DNA of 15,621 nt from Zygnema cylindricum (Eukaryota; Streptophyta; Zygnematophyceae; Zygnematales; Zygnemataceae), in contig JBBHKE010003132.1 of NCBI GenBank assembly GCA_037447655.1, forward strand, positions 97,171-112,791. Direction: 5' to 3'. The notes beneath the pieces are model-generated. The model made no database searches. It worked only from the letters and a program-made list of their open reading frames with translations, and was not told where the DNA came from. Of the stretch, positions 7,681-15,571 are shown piece after piece (the first letter of the stretch is position 1; every line of letters begins with the position of its first letter). The translations under genes and the position numbers were made by a program.

Positions 7681-7817
7681 TGTTGAGATTCCTAGAATCG
7701 GGGGATAGAATAGACAATCCCAATAAAGGGATTGATGAGCCGGCCAGGACTTGAACCTGTGACCTTTCATTAGTGATGACTAACCGTACCAACAGAAAAC
7801 TCCGTATTCACGACTAA
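7681..7817 (-). mobile_element. tRNA-derived SINE, inverted copy
   Basis: On the minus strand a box-A-like GTTGGTACGGTTAG is followed by a perfect box B, GGTTCAAGTCC (7747-7757), then CTGGCCGGCTCATCAATCCC and a body ending CGATTCTAGGAATCTCAACA. The box B, GGCTCATCAATCCC and CCCCCGATTCTAGGAATCT segments recur with few changes in the plus-strand copy at 8634-8759, so this is a dispersed family. It has no coding capacity and would depend on a LINE for movement. Confidence 0.75.
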
Positions 7818-7879
7818 GACTATTCCAAATCTGTTAGTCTTTTCAAAAGCGACAGAAGTCAGTTAAGAAAATATCCGGT

Positions 7880-8015
7880 TAAAAGTCAAACGAACAATGT
7901 TACGTCACGAAGGGGGATTGACTCAGCAAAATAGAATCGTGGGAATTGACTTTTGGCGTGCGTCAAATTACCTCAGAGTATTTGACTGAGTTGAGTGACT
8001 CTGGTGCTGAGTCAA
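7880..8015. promoter_or_regulatory. Cluster of TTGAC / TGACTCAG motifs in inverted pairs
   Basis: TTGACTCAGCA (7918-7928) and TGCTGAGTCAA (8005-8015) are exact reverse complements. Between and beside them lie AAAAGTCAAA, AATTGACTTTT, TTTGACTGAG and GAGTGACTC. TTGAC is the plant W-box core and TGACTCA the GCN4/AP-1-like bZIP core. The cluster sits just before the gag relic, where LTR or leader control sites would be. Binding is inferred only. Confidence 0.4.
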
Positions 8016-8095
8016 AGGTGACAGTTTAGAACATAGTCTAGTTCTAGTATTGAACTAAGGTGGTTTGGGTAGCTTAGCTGCCTGATTATCTCAGA

Positions 8096-8798
8096 ATGGA
8101 AAATTATGAGTTTCAGGTTATGGGCCCACGCCCAAAGATACCTGTCTTCAATGGAATGAAGTACCTATACTGGGGAGTACTTATGGTCAGATACTTGGAG
8201 GAGAAAGGACTCCTTCATGTGGTCATCAGCTCCTTCTCACGACCGACAAAACTAGCGGTTGAAGAGGAGGTTGGAGAGAAAACTGCAGCAAAAGGGAAGG
8301 CTCAAGCATCCTCTGCATCTTCTAGTGAGGTAGCGATATAAAACATAAAAGTTAGAAACATTTTATTTGCATGTATCAGTGAAGATATAGTTGTAACATG
8401 CATGCGGTTTTCGCAGGCAGAAGAGGTGTGGAAAAAGCTAGAAGAAACTTATCAGATTTCATCTCTGCATCAACAAACATTTGATTGATCAGGAAATAAG
8501 TAGGTATAGCTATAATGGGGGATCTAACATAGACTATGTTGACGTACGTAAAACGTGCTGATCGATACCCGGAATTGTGGTAAAATCCACACTAAAACCT
8601 ATATAAAATTGGACCCACCAGTATAACATCTAAGCTGGTGGTACAGTGGTTAGTACATTAACAGCTAAAGTGAAAGGTCCCTAGTTCAAATCCTGGCCGG
8701 CTCATCAATCCCTTTAATGGGATCGTCCTTTCTATCCCCCGATTCTAGGAATCTTAACAGACTATGCTAAGGAATTTCAACGTTTGTACAGTATATCC
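8096..8798 (+). pseudogene. Ty1/copia gag relic, N-terminal and central part
   Basis: The ATG at 8096 opens a frame with PRPKIPVFNGMKYLYWGVLM. This matches the DUF4219-type start of Copia gag (P-x-F-x-G-x-x-Y-x-x-W). TAA at 8339-8341 breaks it. In the same frame NILFACISED and AEEVWKKLEETYQIS follow, the UBN2-type gag segment, up to TGA at 8486-8488. A frame slip then gives QEISRYSYNGG, interrupted by the SINE (8539-8760), after which DYAKEFQRLYSIS continues to the solo LTR at 8799. Gag forms the particle shell. The gene carries at least two stops, frame slips and two insertions. Start choice rests on the first ATG before the domain. Confidence 0.85.
8539..8760 (+). mobile_element. tRNA-derived SINE inserted in gag
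   Basis: Box A-like TGGTACAGTGGTTAGTAC (8638-8655) and box B AGTTCAAATCC (8683-8693) have tRNA-like spacing. The body ends CGATTCTAGGAATCTTAACA. The flanks TAACATAGACTATG (8525-8538) and TAACAGACTATG (8755-8766) form a target duplication, and gag continuity across them supports this. The SINE 3' end (AATCTTAACA) resembles the target (GATCTAACAT), as expected from priming by microhomology. The tRNA-like part starts only at 8634, so about 95 bases of unexplained sequence (8539-8633) precede it within the insertion. Confidence 0.75.
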
Positions 8799-9374
8799 TG
8801 TTAGGATTTGGTACTGAGAACTCTGTTATAGCTAAGGTAGCGACGACCAGCGACGAAGTAGTTTCGTCGCTGGATAGTTGAAGTACCAGCGACGAAGAAG
8901 TTTCGTCGCTGGATATTTGAAGTGAAGTACCAGCGACGAAGAAGTTTCGTCACTGGATATTTGAAGTGACGTGAAATGAAATGTTTGTTTCGTTTCACGT
9001 ATGTTTGAATTGTACTATAGAAGTGACGTGGAATTTCTTAGTAGTTTCGGTTCACGGAAGTTCAAGTCGTACCGCGTGATTCAAGTTGGTTCGCGGTTAC
9101 GCGTACCGTGTTGTTCAAGTCGGTTCAAACTTGTCGGTCGTTCATTTCACCGCGTTGACTCTTACACGTATCTAGTCATGTACCTATATATATTGGTTGA
9201 GACTTTATGGTAGTATTATCTTTTTGGAGGTGTAGCTTGTTAAGGAGGCGTAGAAAGATCAGAAGTAAAAGGAAAGAAGAAAAGAAGTTGTATTTGCATT
9301 GTGCTTAATATATTAAATGTTTTTGGAGGAACACCATTGTCGTGTGTGTGTTTTATTTGGTTTATAATCTTTCA
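8799..9374. mobile_element. Second solo LTR (576 bp) inserted in gag
   Basis: It begins TGTTAGGATT and ends AATCTTTCA, imperfect inverted termini with TG...CA. TATCC flanks both sides (8794-8798 and 9375-9379). Gag sequence runs up to it (DYAKEFQRLYSIS) and resumes after it (PIQEQVFQL), which supports an insertion here. Inside are an array of hairpins (8847-9000), TTCAAGT/TTCGGTTC repeats to about 9165 and a TATA-like TATATATA near 9185. Its TTAATATATT and TGTGTGTTTTA motifs resemble those in the 6145-6879 LTR, but overall similarity is not obvious. The terminal repeats are less perfect than in the first LTR, so the exact ends are less sure. Confidence 0.6.
8847..9000. repeat. Tandem array of four hairpin-forming dyads
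   Basis: Three 27-base units (8847-8873, 8886-8912, 8930-8956) each have arms CCAGCGACGAA and TTCGTCGCTGG, 11 bases, around a 5-base spacer. The third has one change (CACTGG). They repeat at 39- and 44-base intervals with a GATATTTGAAGT-like linker. A fourth, different dyad follows: ACGTGAAATGAAA (8969-8981) and TTTCGTTTCACGT (8988-9000), which pair at 12 of 13 positions. All lie in the likely U3 half of the LTR. Confidence 0.9.
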
Positions 9375-9379
9375 TATCC

Positions 9380-9600
9380 CATTCAAGAACAAGTGTTTCA
9401 GTTAGTGTGCAGGCTACCAATAGAATACAGGAATGTGTTACAGCAACTACAGATAAAGAATAGCAGTACTTGGAAGTGGTCACAGGCACTAGGTCTCATT
9501 CTAGTAGAAGAATCCAGTATTAAGATTATGGGAGGGGGTGGATCTCAAACTCAAGCACTTAATGCACAAAACAAGAAGAAATGGCAAATTAACCCTAGGG
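9380..9600 (+). pseudogene. Ty1/copia gag relic, C-terminal part
   Basis: PIQEQVFQLVCRLPIEYRNV matches the Copia gag segment ending in LLRxLPxEY, and LGLILVEESSIK matches the following L-x-x-EE-x-x-x helix. There is no start codon: it continues gag after the solo LTR. The frame runs to a run of nine G (9598-9606), beyond which the zinc knuckle is in a different frame. If the frame is not shifted, it ends at a TAG at 9660-9662. Confidence 0.8.
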
Positions 9601-9609
9601 GGGGGGTGG

Positions 9610-10035
9610 AAGCAATACAAATGGAAAATTCAAATTTCCATGTTTTGTATGCGGGGAAATAGGACACTGGAAGTCTGAGTGTCCGATGAGGCGATCAGCT
9701 GGAGCAAATGGAAGACCTCATAAAGAGATCTTACTTACTGAAAAGGAAGAAGTTACTGAAACTGAAGTCGCTGTTTATCCGTCAGACCTCTACTGTTTTA
9801 GCACCATCACAGAAAACAACAAGGTGGAGTGGATAATGGACTCGGGAGCGTCCATGCATATCTGCAAAGATCATGAACAGTTCATATCTCTCGAGAATAT
9901 ATCACCCATCAAAATTTTCTGTGGGAATGGAACTACAGAAATTGCCGAACAGAAAGGAAGAGTAATTATGTCAGCTAAAATAGGAAAATAAGTATTTCCT
10001 AGGATGCTTGAGAATGTATTATTTATATTTATATT
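9610..10035 (+). pseudogene. Ty1/copia nucleocapsid zinc knuckle and protease relic
   Basis: CFVCGEIGHWKSEC (9641-9682) is a perfect CX2CX4HX4C zinc knuckle, which binds element RNA. About 50 codons later comes EWIMDSGASMHIC, with DSGAS at 9839-9853. This is the aspartic protease active site in its Copia form (WIxDSGASxH). The frame stays open to TAA at 9989-9991. In-frame sequence after it (MLENVLFI) resembles the protease C-terminal block before the family's LxNLLS. It then dissolves into the (TA)n microsatellite. Integrase, RT and RNase H of this copy are absent. Confidence 0.9.
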
Positions 10036-10067
10036 TATATACGTATATATATATACGTATATATTAC

Positions 10068-10068
<1 letters not shown>

Positions 10069-10146
<78 letters not shown>
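10069..10146. repeat. (TA)39 microsatellite
   Basis: A perfect run of 39 TA units, preceded by (10020-10068) interrupted ATTTATATTTATATACGTATA sequence. It marks the end of the gag-protease relic. Confidence 0.97.
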
Positions 10147-10149
<3 letters not shown>

Positions 10150-10151
<2 letters not shown>

Positions 10152-10560
10152 GGATTTCAAAAGTCCAGTTTTGAAATTGTAACAAACATTCGTTTAAGAA
10201 TTCTCAAAAATCTCAAAATTCTCAAAATTAATTAATAAGTTTATTAAAAATATTATTGCTTTTTTTTCAATGGGTACTCATGCCTTAAAAAAATAAAAAA
10301 ATTCAAATAAAATGGATCAATACTTTTGTTTTTTTCAAAAACTGCTTTTGACTTTTTTGACTTTGACTTTTTTTAAGTTTTTGAGTTTTTTGACCCTTTT
10401 TTTTGTATATTATGTATCGAGTATTTAATAATATTTACTTATAAATAAAACTATGATAACTCATATTTATTTTATACTTTTTGTATGAGAAAAAAAAGGG
10501 AAAAAAAGACTAAATTATGAATTTATTGATCTAATCATTCATTTATTAAAAATATTGCAA
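10150..10560. other. AT-rich, low complexity
   Basis: Contains short repeats such as TCTCAAAA (10200-10230) and TTTTTGACTTT (10340-10400). No gene or RNA motif. Confidence 0.6.
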
Positions 10561-10561
10561 A

Positions 10562-11170
10562 AAAAAGGAGGGAAGGAGGGAGGGAGGGAGGGAGAGAGGG
10601 AGGGAGGGAGAGAGGGAGAGTGAGAGAGTTAGAGAGAGCACTTACTTGGAGTTGAGGGGCTAGGAGGGGGAGTGGGAGTGGGAAGAGGGAAGGGAGAGGG
10701 AGAGGGAGTAGGAGAGGGGCCAGGAGCGGGACTGGCAGTAGGAGTGGGAGCAGGAGTAGGGGCGGGAGAGGGAGAGGGGGAAGGAGTAGGAGTAGGGGTA
10801 GGAACTGGGGAAGGAGAGGGAGAGGGAGAAGGAGAGGGGGTAGGAGTTGGAGTTGGTGTGGGAGCAGTTGTAGGTGAAGGGGAAGGAGAGGGAGAGGGAG
10901 AAGGAGAAGGAGTAGGGACTGGAGTGGAAGTGGGAGAGGGAGAGGGAGAGGGAGAAAGAGTGGGAGAAGGAGAGGGAGAGGGAGGAGTGGGAGTGGGGGT
11001 GGCGGTGGGGGTGGGAGAGGGAGAGGGAGAGGGAGAAGGAGTGGGGGTGGGGGTGGAAATGGGGGAAATGGGGGTGGGGGTGGGGGTGGGAGAGGGAGGA
11101 GTAGGGGTGGGGATGGGAGAAGGAGAGGAAGGAGTTGGATTGATGGGAGTAGGAGTAGGAGGGAAGTATG
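10562..11170 (+). repeat. 600-bp GGGAGA / GGGAGT / GGGGTG tract
   Basis: A G-rich hexanucleotide-like array on the plus strand. GGGGGTGGGGGTGGGAG-type clusters (about 10985-11020 and 11040-11095) are strong G-quadruplex candidates. Because the period is a multiple of three, frames remain open on both strands: Gly/Val/Glu on plus, Ser-Pro/Thr-Pro on minus (to about 11201). The minus frame lacks an ATG, so a cell-wall glycoprotein gene is possible but unproven. Confidence 0.9.
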
Positions 11171-11219
11171 AAGGAATAGTAATGAATGGTCCTACGCACA
11201 AAAAAAAAATACACGGAAA

Positions 11220-12176
11220 TTAAGAGTGTGAGGGAGAAAATCTTTCAATTTCACAAGAATTAAAAATTCCACCTAACATTTTCAAAATTTGTATAGAAAA
11301 AAGGCAAAAAAAAACAAAAAAAGGCAAAAAAAAACAAAAAAAGGCAAAAAAAAAGGCAAAAAAAAGGCAAAAAAAAAGTTCACCTGGAGTTATGAAAATT
11401 GGGATCAAACCTTTGATTTTTGGAATGTGAGGAATTTCACATTTTTCGAACTTTCCTGGAAATTTACAAGGATCGATTTTTCCCCAACTTCCAAATTTCG
11501 ACCTTAAATGGAAAATCAAAAGAAAAAAAAAATAGTATACATACAAAATAGTAAATTGTTAATCGCACAACTTCGTTGCTTGGTATTTCACGAGAGGGGG
11601 AAAAAAGAAACAATAAATAAAGCGACAAAATACAAAAGTATCATAGAGAGGAACAAAAAGAGTGTTTTAGTACCAAGATCGACAGTTTTTTCGTTCATTT
11701 TTTCGCTTATTTCACCGAAACAAAATGGGAAAGTCAATTGAAGAATCAGAAAAGACAAAATAAGTGAAGGAAATAACATAATTGGTGATTTTTGTGTAGC
11801 CATCCCCTTTTTTTTTTCAAAATTTCCTATTTTTGATAAGATTTCACGTTCGTTTTTGGGGATGCAAAATTCAATCAAGCGAAATTTGGGTCCTTTAGTT
11901 CGATGAAAATTAATATAAGAAAATGGAAATTGACAGAAATTGGATGAAATTTGCTCAAATTACACAATTTTTTGGTAAAAATCAGTTAAAGTTGGTAAAA
12001 TGAAATCTCAAAATTAGATAAAATCGTATGAAAATGGATGAAATGTTCTTAAGACACTACAAAATTAGGTCAATTTAAATGCCTTTCTATATTTTGTGAT
12101 AGAAATTAAACATTTTTCACATATATATAGTCCCTAAAAAATTTGAAATACTTTAGCTGAAATTTTGAATAGCTTC
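11220..12176. other. AT-rich intergenic sequence
   Basis: Holds an A-rich minisatellite (11301-11378) and many GAAATT/AAATTG words, but no recognisable gene. Short open frames are compositional. Confidence 0.55.
11301..11378. repeat. A-rich 20-bp minisatellite
   Basis: Unit AAGGCAAAAAAAAACAAAAA occurs at 11301-11320 and 11321-11340, then in shortened forms (GGC plus A-runs) to 11378. Confidence 0.9.
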
Positions 12177-12723
12177 GCTATAGTATTTGCCAGGAAATAC
12201 GAAGAAATCTAAGGCGACACGTGGCACGCTTTAGATCGGACGATTCATTTTTTTTCAGATAGACGAAATTATCTATTTGAAAATTTTGGCGCGCTTTGCA
12301 TTATCGGCGAAAGAGATCGAGCCGAGCGGCCGGGGGGAATTTTAGACGTCCACGCGGTGATGTACGGCTTTTTCGAAGTATCCCGTCATGTGTACGGAAG
12401 GCGATCCTCGCGCTGTACGATCTGACGGTATCCCGTGATTGGAAGCTGAAAATGATCTCACCGGACCGTACGGCATGCGTAGTTCTTGAGAAAAATTAGT
12501 ACTACATCGTTTCGTACAAAATTGATCCATGACCAGAAGTATCAATTTCAAGTCCGTACGAGCATAGCCCGTACGGTCGACTCGATCTTTTCCGTTAATA
12601 TTGCAAAGCGCGCCAAATCTCCGAAATCGATCAAATTTTCTATCTGAAAACGCATGGAGTATCTAATCGTAATATGCAACGTGTCACCATAGAGATCAGC
12701 GATGTTTTATCAGAGACTATAGC
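12177..12723. mobile_element. 547-bp element with about 145-bp terminal inverted repeats
   Basis: The two ends, 12177-12321 and 12581-12723, are diverged reverse complements. Shared blocks in order from each end are GCTATAGT, GACACGT, TTTTCAGATAGA, TTTGGCGCGCTTTGCA (perfect 16, at 12285-12300 and 12602-12617), GATCGAG and CGA. Both arms carry the blocks at matching distances. The 259-bp core is rich in GTACGG/CGTACG words and has no domain. Long terminal repeats without coding content fit a non-autonomous Mutator-like or foldback element. I found no 9-bp target duplication. The ends may extend to AGCTGA at 12155 and 12735. Confidence 0.75.
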
Positions 12724-12845
12724 TAACCATCAGCTGAAGCATTAAGAACTTCCACAGACTGCGCAGACTTCCACAGAAATATTTTGCAATCTTGTGACTT
12801 TCCTCACTTTCTTTTCGCCTCCTTTCTATTTGATTTAGTGTACTC

Positions 12846-12901
12846 AAAGGGAGAGGGAGAAGGAGAGGGAGAAGGAGAGGGGAGGGAGAGGGAGAGGGAG
12901 C
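12846..12901 (+). repeat. Short GGGAGA purine run
   Basis: Fifty-six bases of G and A only, of the same type as the larger tracts. Confidence 0.9.
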
Positions 12902-13254
12902 ATCGGGTGTTCTTATTAGAGTTTATTATTATTATACTGTAAAACTGCATTCGGAATAAGTATCATGCAAATTTTGTTGCAAAGGCCCATAATTAACATT
13001 CTTAAATTGAAAAAAAGAACAGGACAATCACAACTTTAACAATATTTACATGCGATTATAAATTGAGTAACAAAAACAAGTAATGTTCAAACACACCATC
13101 ATTCTTGATAAGTTTTTCTCCAACAAGAAGAATCAAACCTTAAAATTGGAAAGGAAAAATAAAAATAAAAATCCTAAGGAGAAAAAAGAAGTGGCAAGAT
13201 GTTTACAACACACAAAAAAAAAGTTATCCGACATGACACGTTGCTGAACGGAGG

Positions 13255-13300
13255 AAAAAGTACGTTTTGTCGCTCCATAAAAGTACAAAATGTACTTTTT
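13255..13300. repeat. 15-bp-arm inverted repeat
   Basis: AAAAAGTACGTTTTG (13255-13269) and CAAAATGTACTTTTT (13286-13300) pair at 14 of 15 positions. An alternative, shorter hairpin AAAAGTAC/GTACTTTT lies inside the right half. Confidence 0.85.
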
Positions 13301-13537
13301 AGCACAAACCGGTTATAAGTATACTGCAACTTTTTCACAATATACTAATATCACCGAAAGAATTTAACTTTTTTTGATCAAGTATGCCAACATTGCTTGG
13401 CAAATGAAAAAAACAACAAAAAAGTGTCCACTTCTTCTCCCTTTTCTCCTTCTCCCTCTCTCTCTTACTGTAGATAACTGTATACATGATTTCAGCTAAT
13501 ACACTAATCCTATTTTATTGACAGCAATAAACAAGCA

Positions 13538-13689
<152 letters not shown>

Positions 13690-13751
13690 ATTTTCCGCAA
13701 AGTCGTCTGGCGACGGCAAATTGGTATCAATCTGACAAAAGACCATTCACA

Positions 13752-13921
13752 AAAAAATAAAAAAAAATAAAATAAAAAATAAATAAAATAAAAAATAAAT
13801 AAATAAAAAGGGAGGAAAACGAAATTTGTCTTGCTTAAAAATTCAGACTTAGTGGTTAAAAGAAAATACAGAAAGATACGGAAAGATACGAAAAGATACG
13901 GAAAGATATATACGGAAAGAA
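13752..13921. repeat. A/T simple repeats and a 10-bp tandem repeat
   Basis: AAATAAAA-type simple sequence fills 13752-13810. GAAAGATACG is repeated four times with small changes at 13871-13914. Confidence 0.85.
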
Positions 13922-13983
13922 AGACAAACCATGACCCTCGAAACAAAATGTAAGACATTTCAAAAGCATTTCCGTCTTTAACA

Positions 13984-14370
13984 TGGGAGGGAGAGGGAGG
14001 AAGGAGGCAGAGATTGAGAGGGAGGGAGAGAGAGGGAGAGGGAAGCAGAGAGAGGGAGAGAGAGGGAGAGGGAAGCAGAGAGAGGGCCAGAGGAGAGAAA
14101 GAACTCGAGGGAGGGAGAGGGAGGGAGAGGACAATGAGGATGATGGTGAGTGGACTATGAGGATGATGTGGTGGGGGGAGGGAGGGAAAGATAGGGAGAG
14201 GGAGAGCGAGGGAGGGAGTGGGAGCCAGAGAAAGGGGGAGGGAGGCAGAGGGAGAGGGAGAGAGAGGGGAGGGAGGCAGTGGGAGGGAGACGAAGGGAGA
14301 GGGAGGGAGAGGCAAAAGAGAGGCAGAAGGAGGCAGACGGAGAGAGACGGAGGGAGAAAGATAGAGAATG
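13984..14370 (+). repeat. Purine tract (GGGAGA/GAGGCAGA), about 385 bp
   Basis: Mostly G and A on the plus strand, with GGAAGCAGAGAGAGGG repeated at about 14040 and 14070 and a GATGATG interruption (14138-14172). No coding signal. Confidence 0.9.
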
Positions 14371-14373
14371 GCA

Positions 14374-14678
14374 CTAATAGCGATGCGGGGTATAACAATC
14401 CTGAGATATCCAATCCCAAATTCTGGAAAAATGCTACAATTAGAGTTAATTAGTTTTCAGGCACTTGAAAGTACTTTTTTATCTTTTCCACATCACATGG
14501 TTTTTCGATCACCAATCGTGACATCACAATCGAAAGGTACAGCCAATATATTTCCATTGCCGCCTTTCAAAAATTTAATCGAACGGTTGAAAACAAAGTT
14601 AAAAACGTTTGAGTGCCCCAAATATGTATCATATTTAAAATATATTAAATAGAGTATATCACCGCCCATCGCTATTAG
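14374..14678. mobile_element. Possible 305-bp foldback element
   Basis: CTAATAGCGATG (14374-14385) and its exact complement CATCGCTATTAG (14667-14678) define the ends, with looser matching beyond (GCGGGGTATA against GGGCGGTGATATA). Inside, GGCACTTGAAA (14460) and the complement of a GTTTGAGTGCC segment near 14610 pair loosely. TTTCGAT/ATCGAAA (near 14503 and 14529) pair near the centre. No target duplication was seen and no frame shows a domain. Confidence 0.4.
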
Positions 14679-14688
14679 AGTTAATTAG
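14439..14688. repeat. 15-bp perfect direct repeat flanking 220 bp
   Basis: ATTAGAGTTAATTAG occurs at 14439-14453 and 14674-14688. It could be a target-site duplication around an insertion at 14454-14673, or chance in AT-rich DNA. This overlaps and competes with the foldback reading. Confidence 0.7.
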
Positions 14689-14848
14689 AGTGAATTATTT
14701 TAGTTAACGCCAAATTAGAATCAACTACACTAAATTATGTTTTGAAATGTGGCTCATTATTTGCCACTTTAACTGAATAGTGTCATCAACACTAATTTAT
14801 AATTTCGGATGAAAAAAAGACACTCTCAACACAACCACACTCACTCAA

Positions 14849-14990
14849 GAGAGAGAGAGTAGGGTAAAGAGAAGAGAGAGGAAGAGAGAGGAGAGAGAGA
14901 GGGAGGAGAGAGAGAGAGGGAGAGGAAGAGTAGGGTAGAGTAGGGTTGGTGTTTTTTGTTTTTTTTCTCACTCTCTCTCTCTTTTTCTGA
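14849..14990 (+). repeat. GAGA purine run with facing CT run
   Basis: GAGAGAGAG-type sequence with AGGGTA words (14849-14949) is followed by T-runs and CTCTCTCTCT (14966-14984). The two could pair as an inverted repeat. Confidence 0.85.
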
Positions 14991-15570
14991 TTAACTCGAT
15001 GTTAGTAGTATTCGTGAAAATATTATGATACCAAGATATACCCAAATTTCCTGATTAATGTTTACCCACAAAACCCCAAAATCAAAACTCAAATACACCC
15101 AAACACGCAAAAACACCGAATACACAATTCTTTGAAAACTGCCTAGAATAAAAATATCCAAACATTCAAAACCCCATATTACCCAAACCAAAAAACCCTA
15201 ATACCCAAAAGCCCATAACATTTTTTTCTATACCCATTAAGCCTCAAACTTTTCTCCCTGGGACCAATCATTGAGATCGACTGAAAAACAAAAAATGAAA
15301 AAGCCTAATAAATAATCTCTCCTCCAAACTTATTTTTCAAAACTTATGAAGTAAAAGAAAAGAAAAACTTACCACTCGTTTCCACGATTTGCCATGAGGG
15401 GGAGAGGGAAGAGAGACATTCACAAAGTAGGTATGAGCATTAAAGGCGGCATAAATGCTACCAACCCCTTGTCCCCTATCATGGAGCCTGCATAGAAACA
15501 CTTCCTCAGTTTTCAGTATTCAGTTTGAATTAAACACCACACAATCATCGTTCTAAACTTCATAAAAGTT
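14991..15570. other. A/C-skewed sequence, no gene
   Basis: Between about 15040 and 15240 the plus strand is A and C with very few G, giving ACCCAAA and CAAAACCCC words and one AACCCTAAT. It is not a telomere array. No gene recognised up to the next CT tract. Confidence 0.5.
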
Positions 15571-15571
15571 G

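Larger units (their letters stand above)
7548..8095 (+). other. Likely LTR/leader region of the gag relic
   Basis: TGTTGGAAAG at 7548 resembles a Copia LTR start, and a gag relic starts at 8096, so this interval may hold its decayed 5' LTR and leader. I see no TGGTATCAGAGC-type primer-binding site and cannot place the LTR end. It is interrupted by the inverted SINE at 7625-7817. Confidence 0.35.
12740..13500. other. Intergenic, no gene seen
   Basis: Apart from a short GGGAGA run (12846-12901), a GTAC hairpin (13255-13300) and a short CT run (13434-13463), nothing is recognised. Confidence 0.5.

Noticed and set aside
8000-8095. Retrotransposon primer-binding site
   Set aside because: TGGTGCTGAG and TGGTTTGGG were considered, but neither matches the usual initiator-tRNA site and no LTR end sits in front of them.
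8634-8705. A genuine tRNA gene
   Set aside because: Box A and box B are present, but no proper acceptor stem or anticodon arm can be drawn, and a related copy with the same tail exists at 7681-7817, so it is a SINE head.
8847-8956. CRISPR array
   Set aside because: Three short dyads with similar, not unique, linkers in a plant LTR. No spacers and no cas genes.
9001-9213. 70-residue plus-strand frame
   Set aside because: It lies within the second solo LTR and has no domain.
12168-12732. 9-bp target duplication of the long-TIR element
   Set aside because: Flanks AATAGCTTC and TAACCATCA do not match, nor do those of the slightly wider ends.
15040-15240. Interstitial telomere repeat
   Set aside because: Only one AACCCTAA-like word occurs. 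The rest is A/C-skewed sequence without a period.
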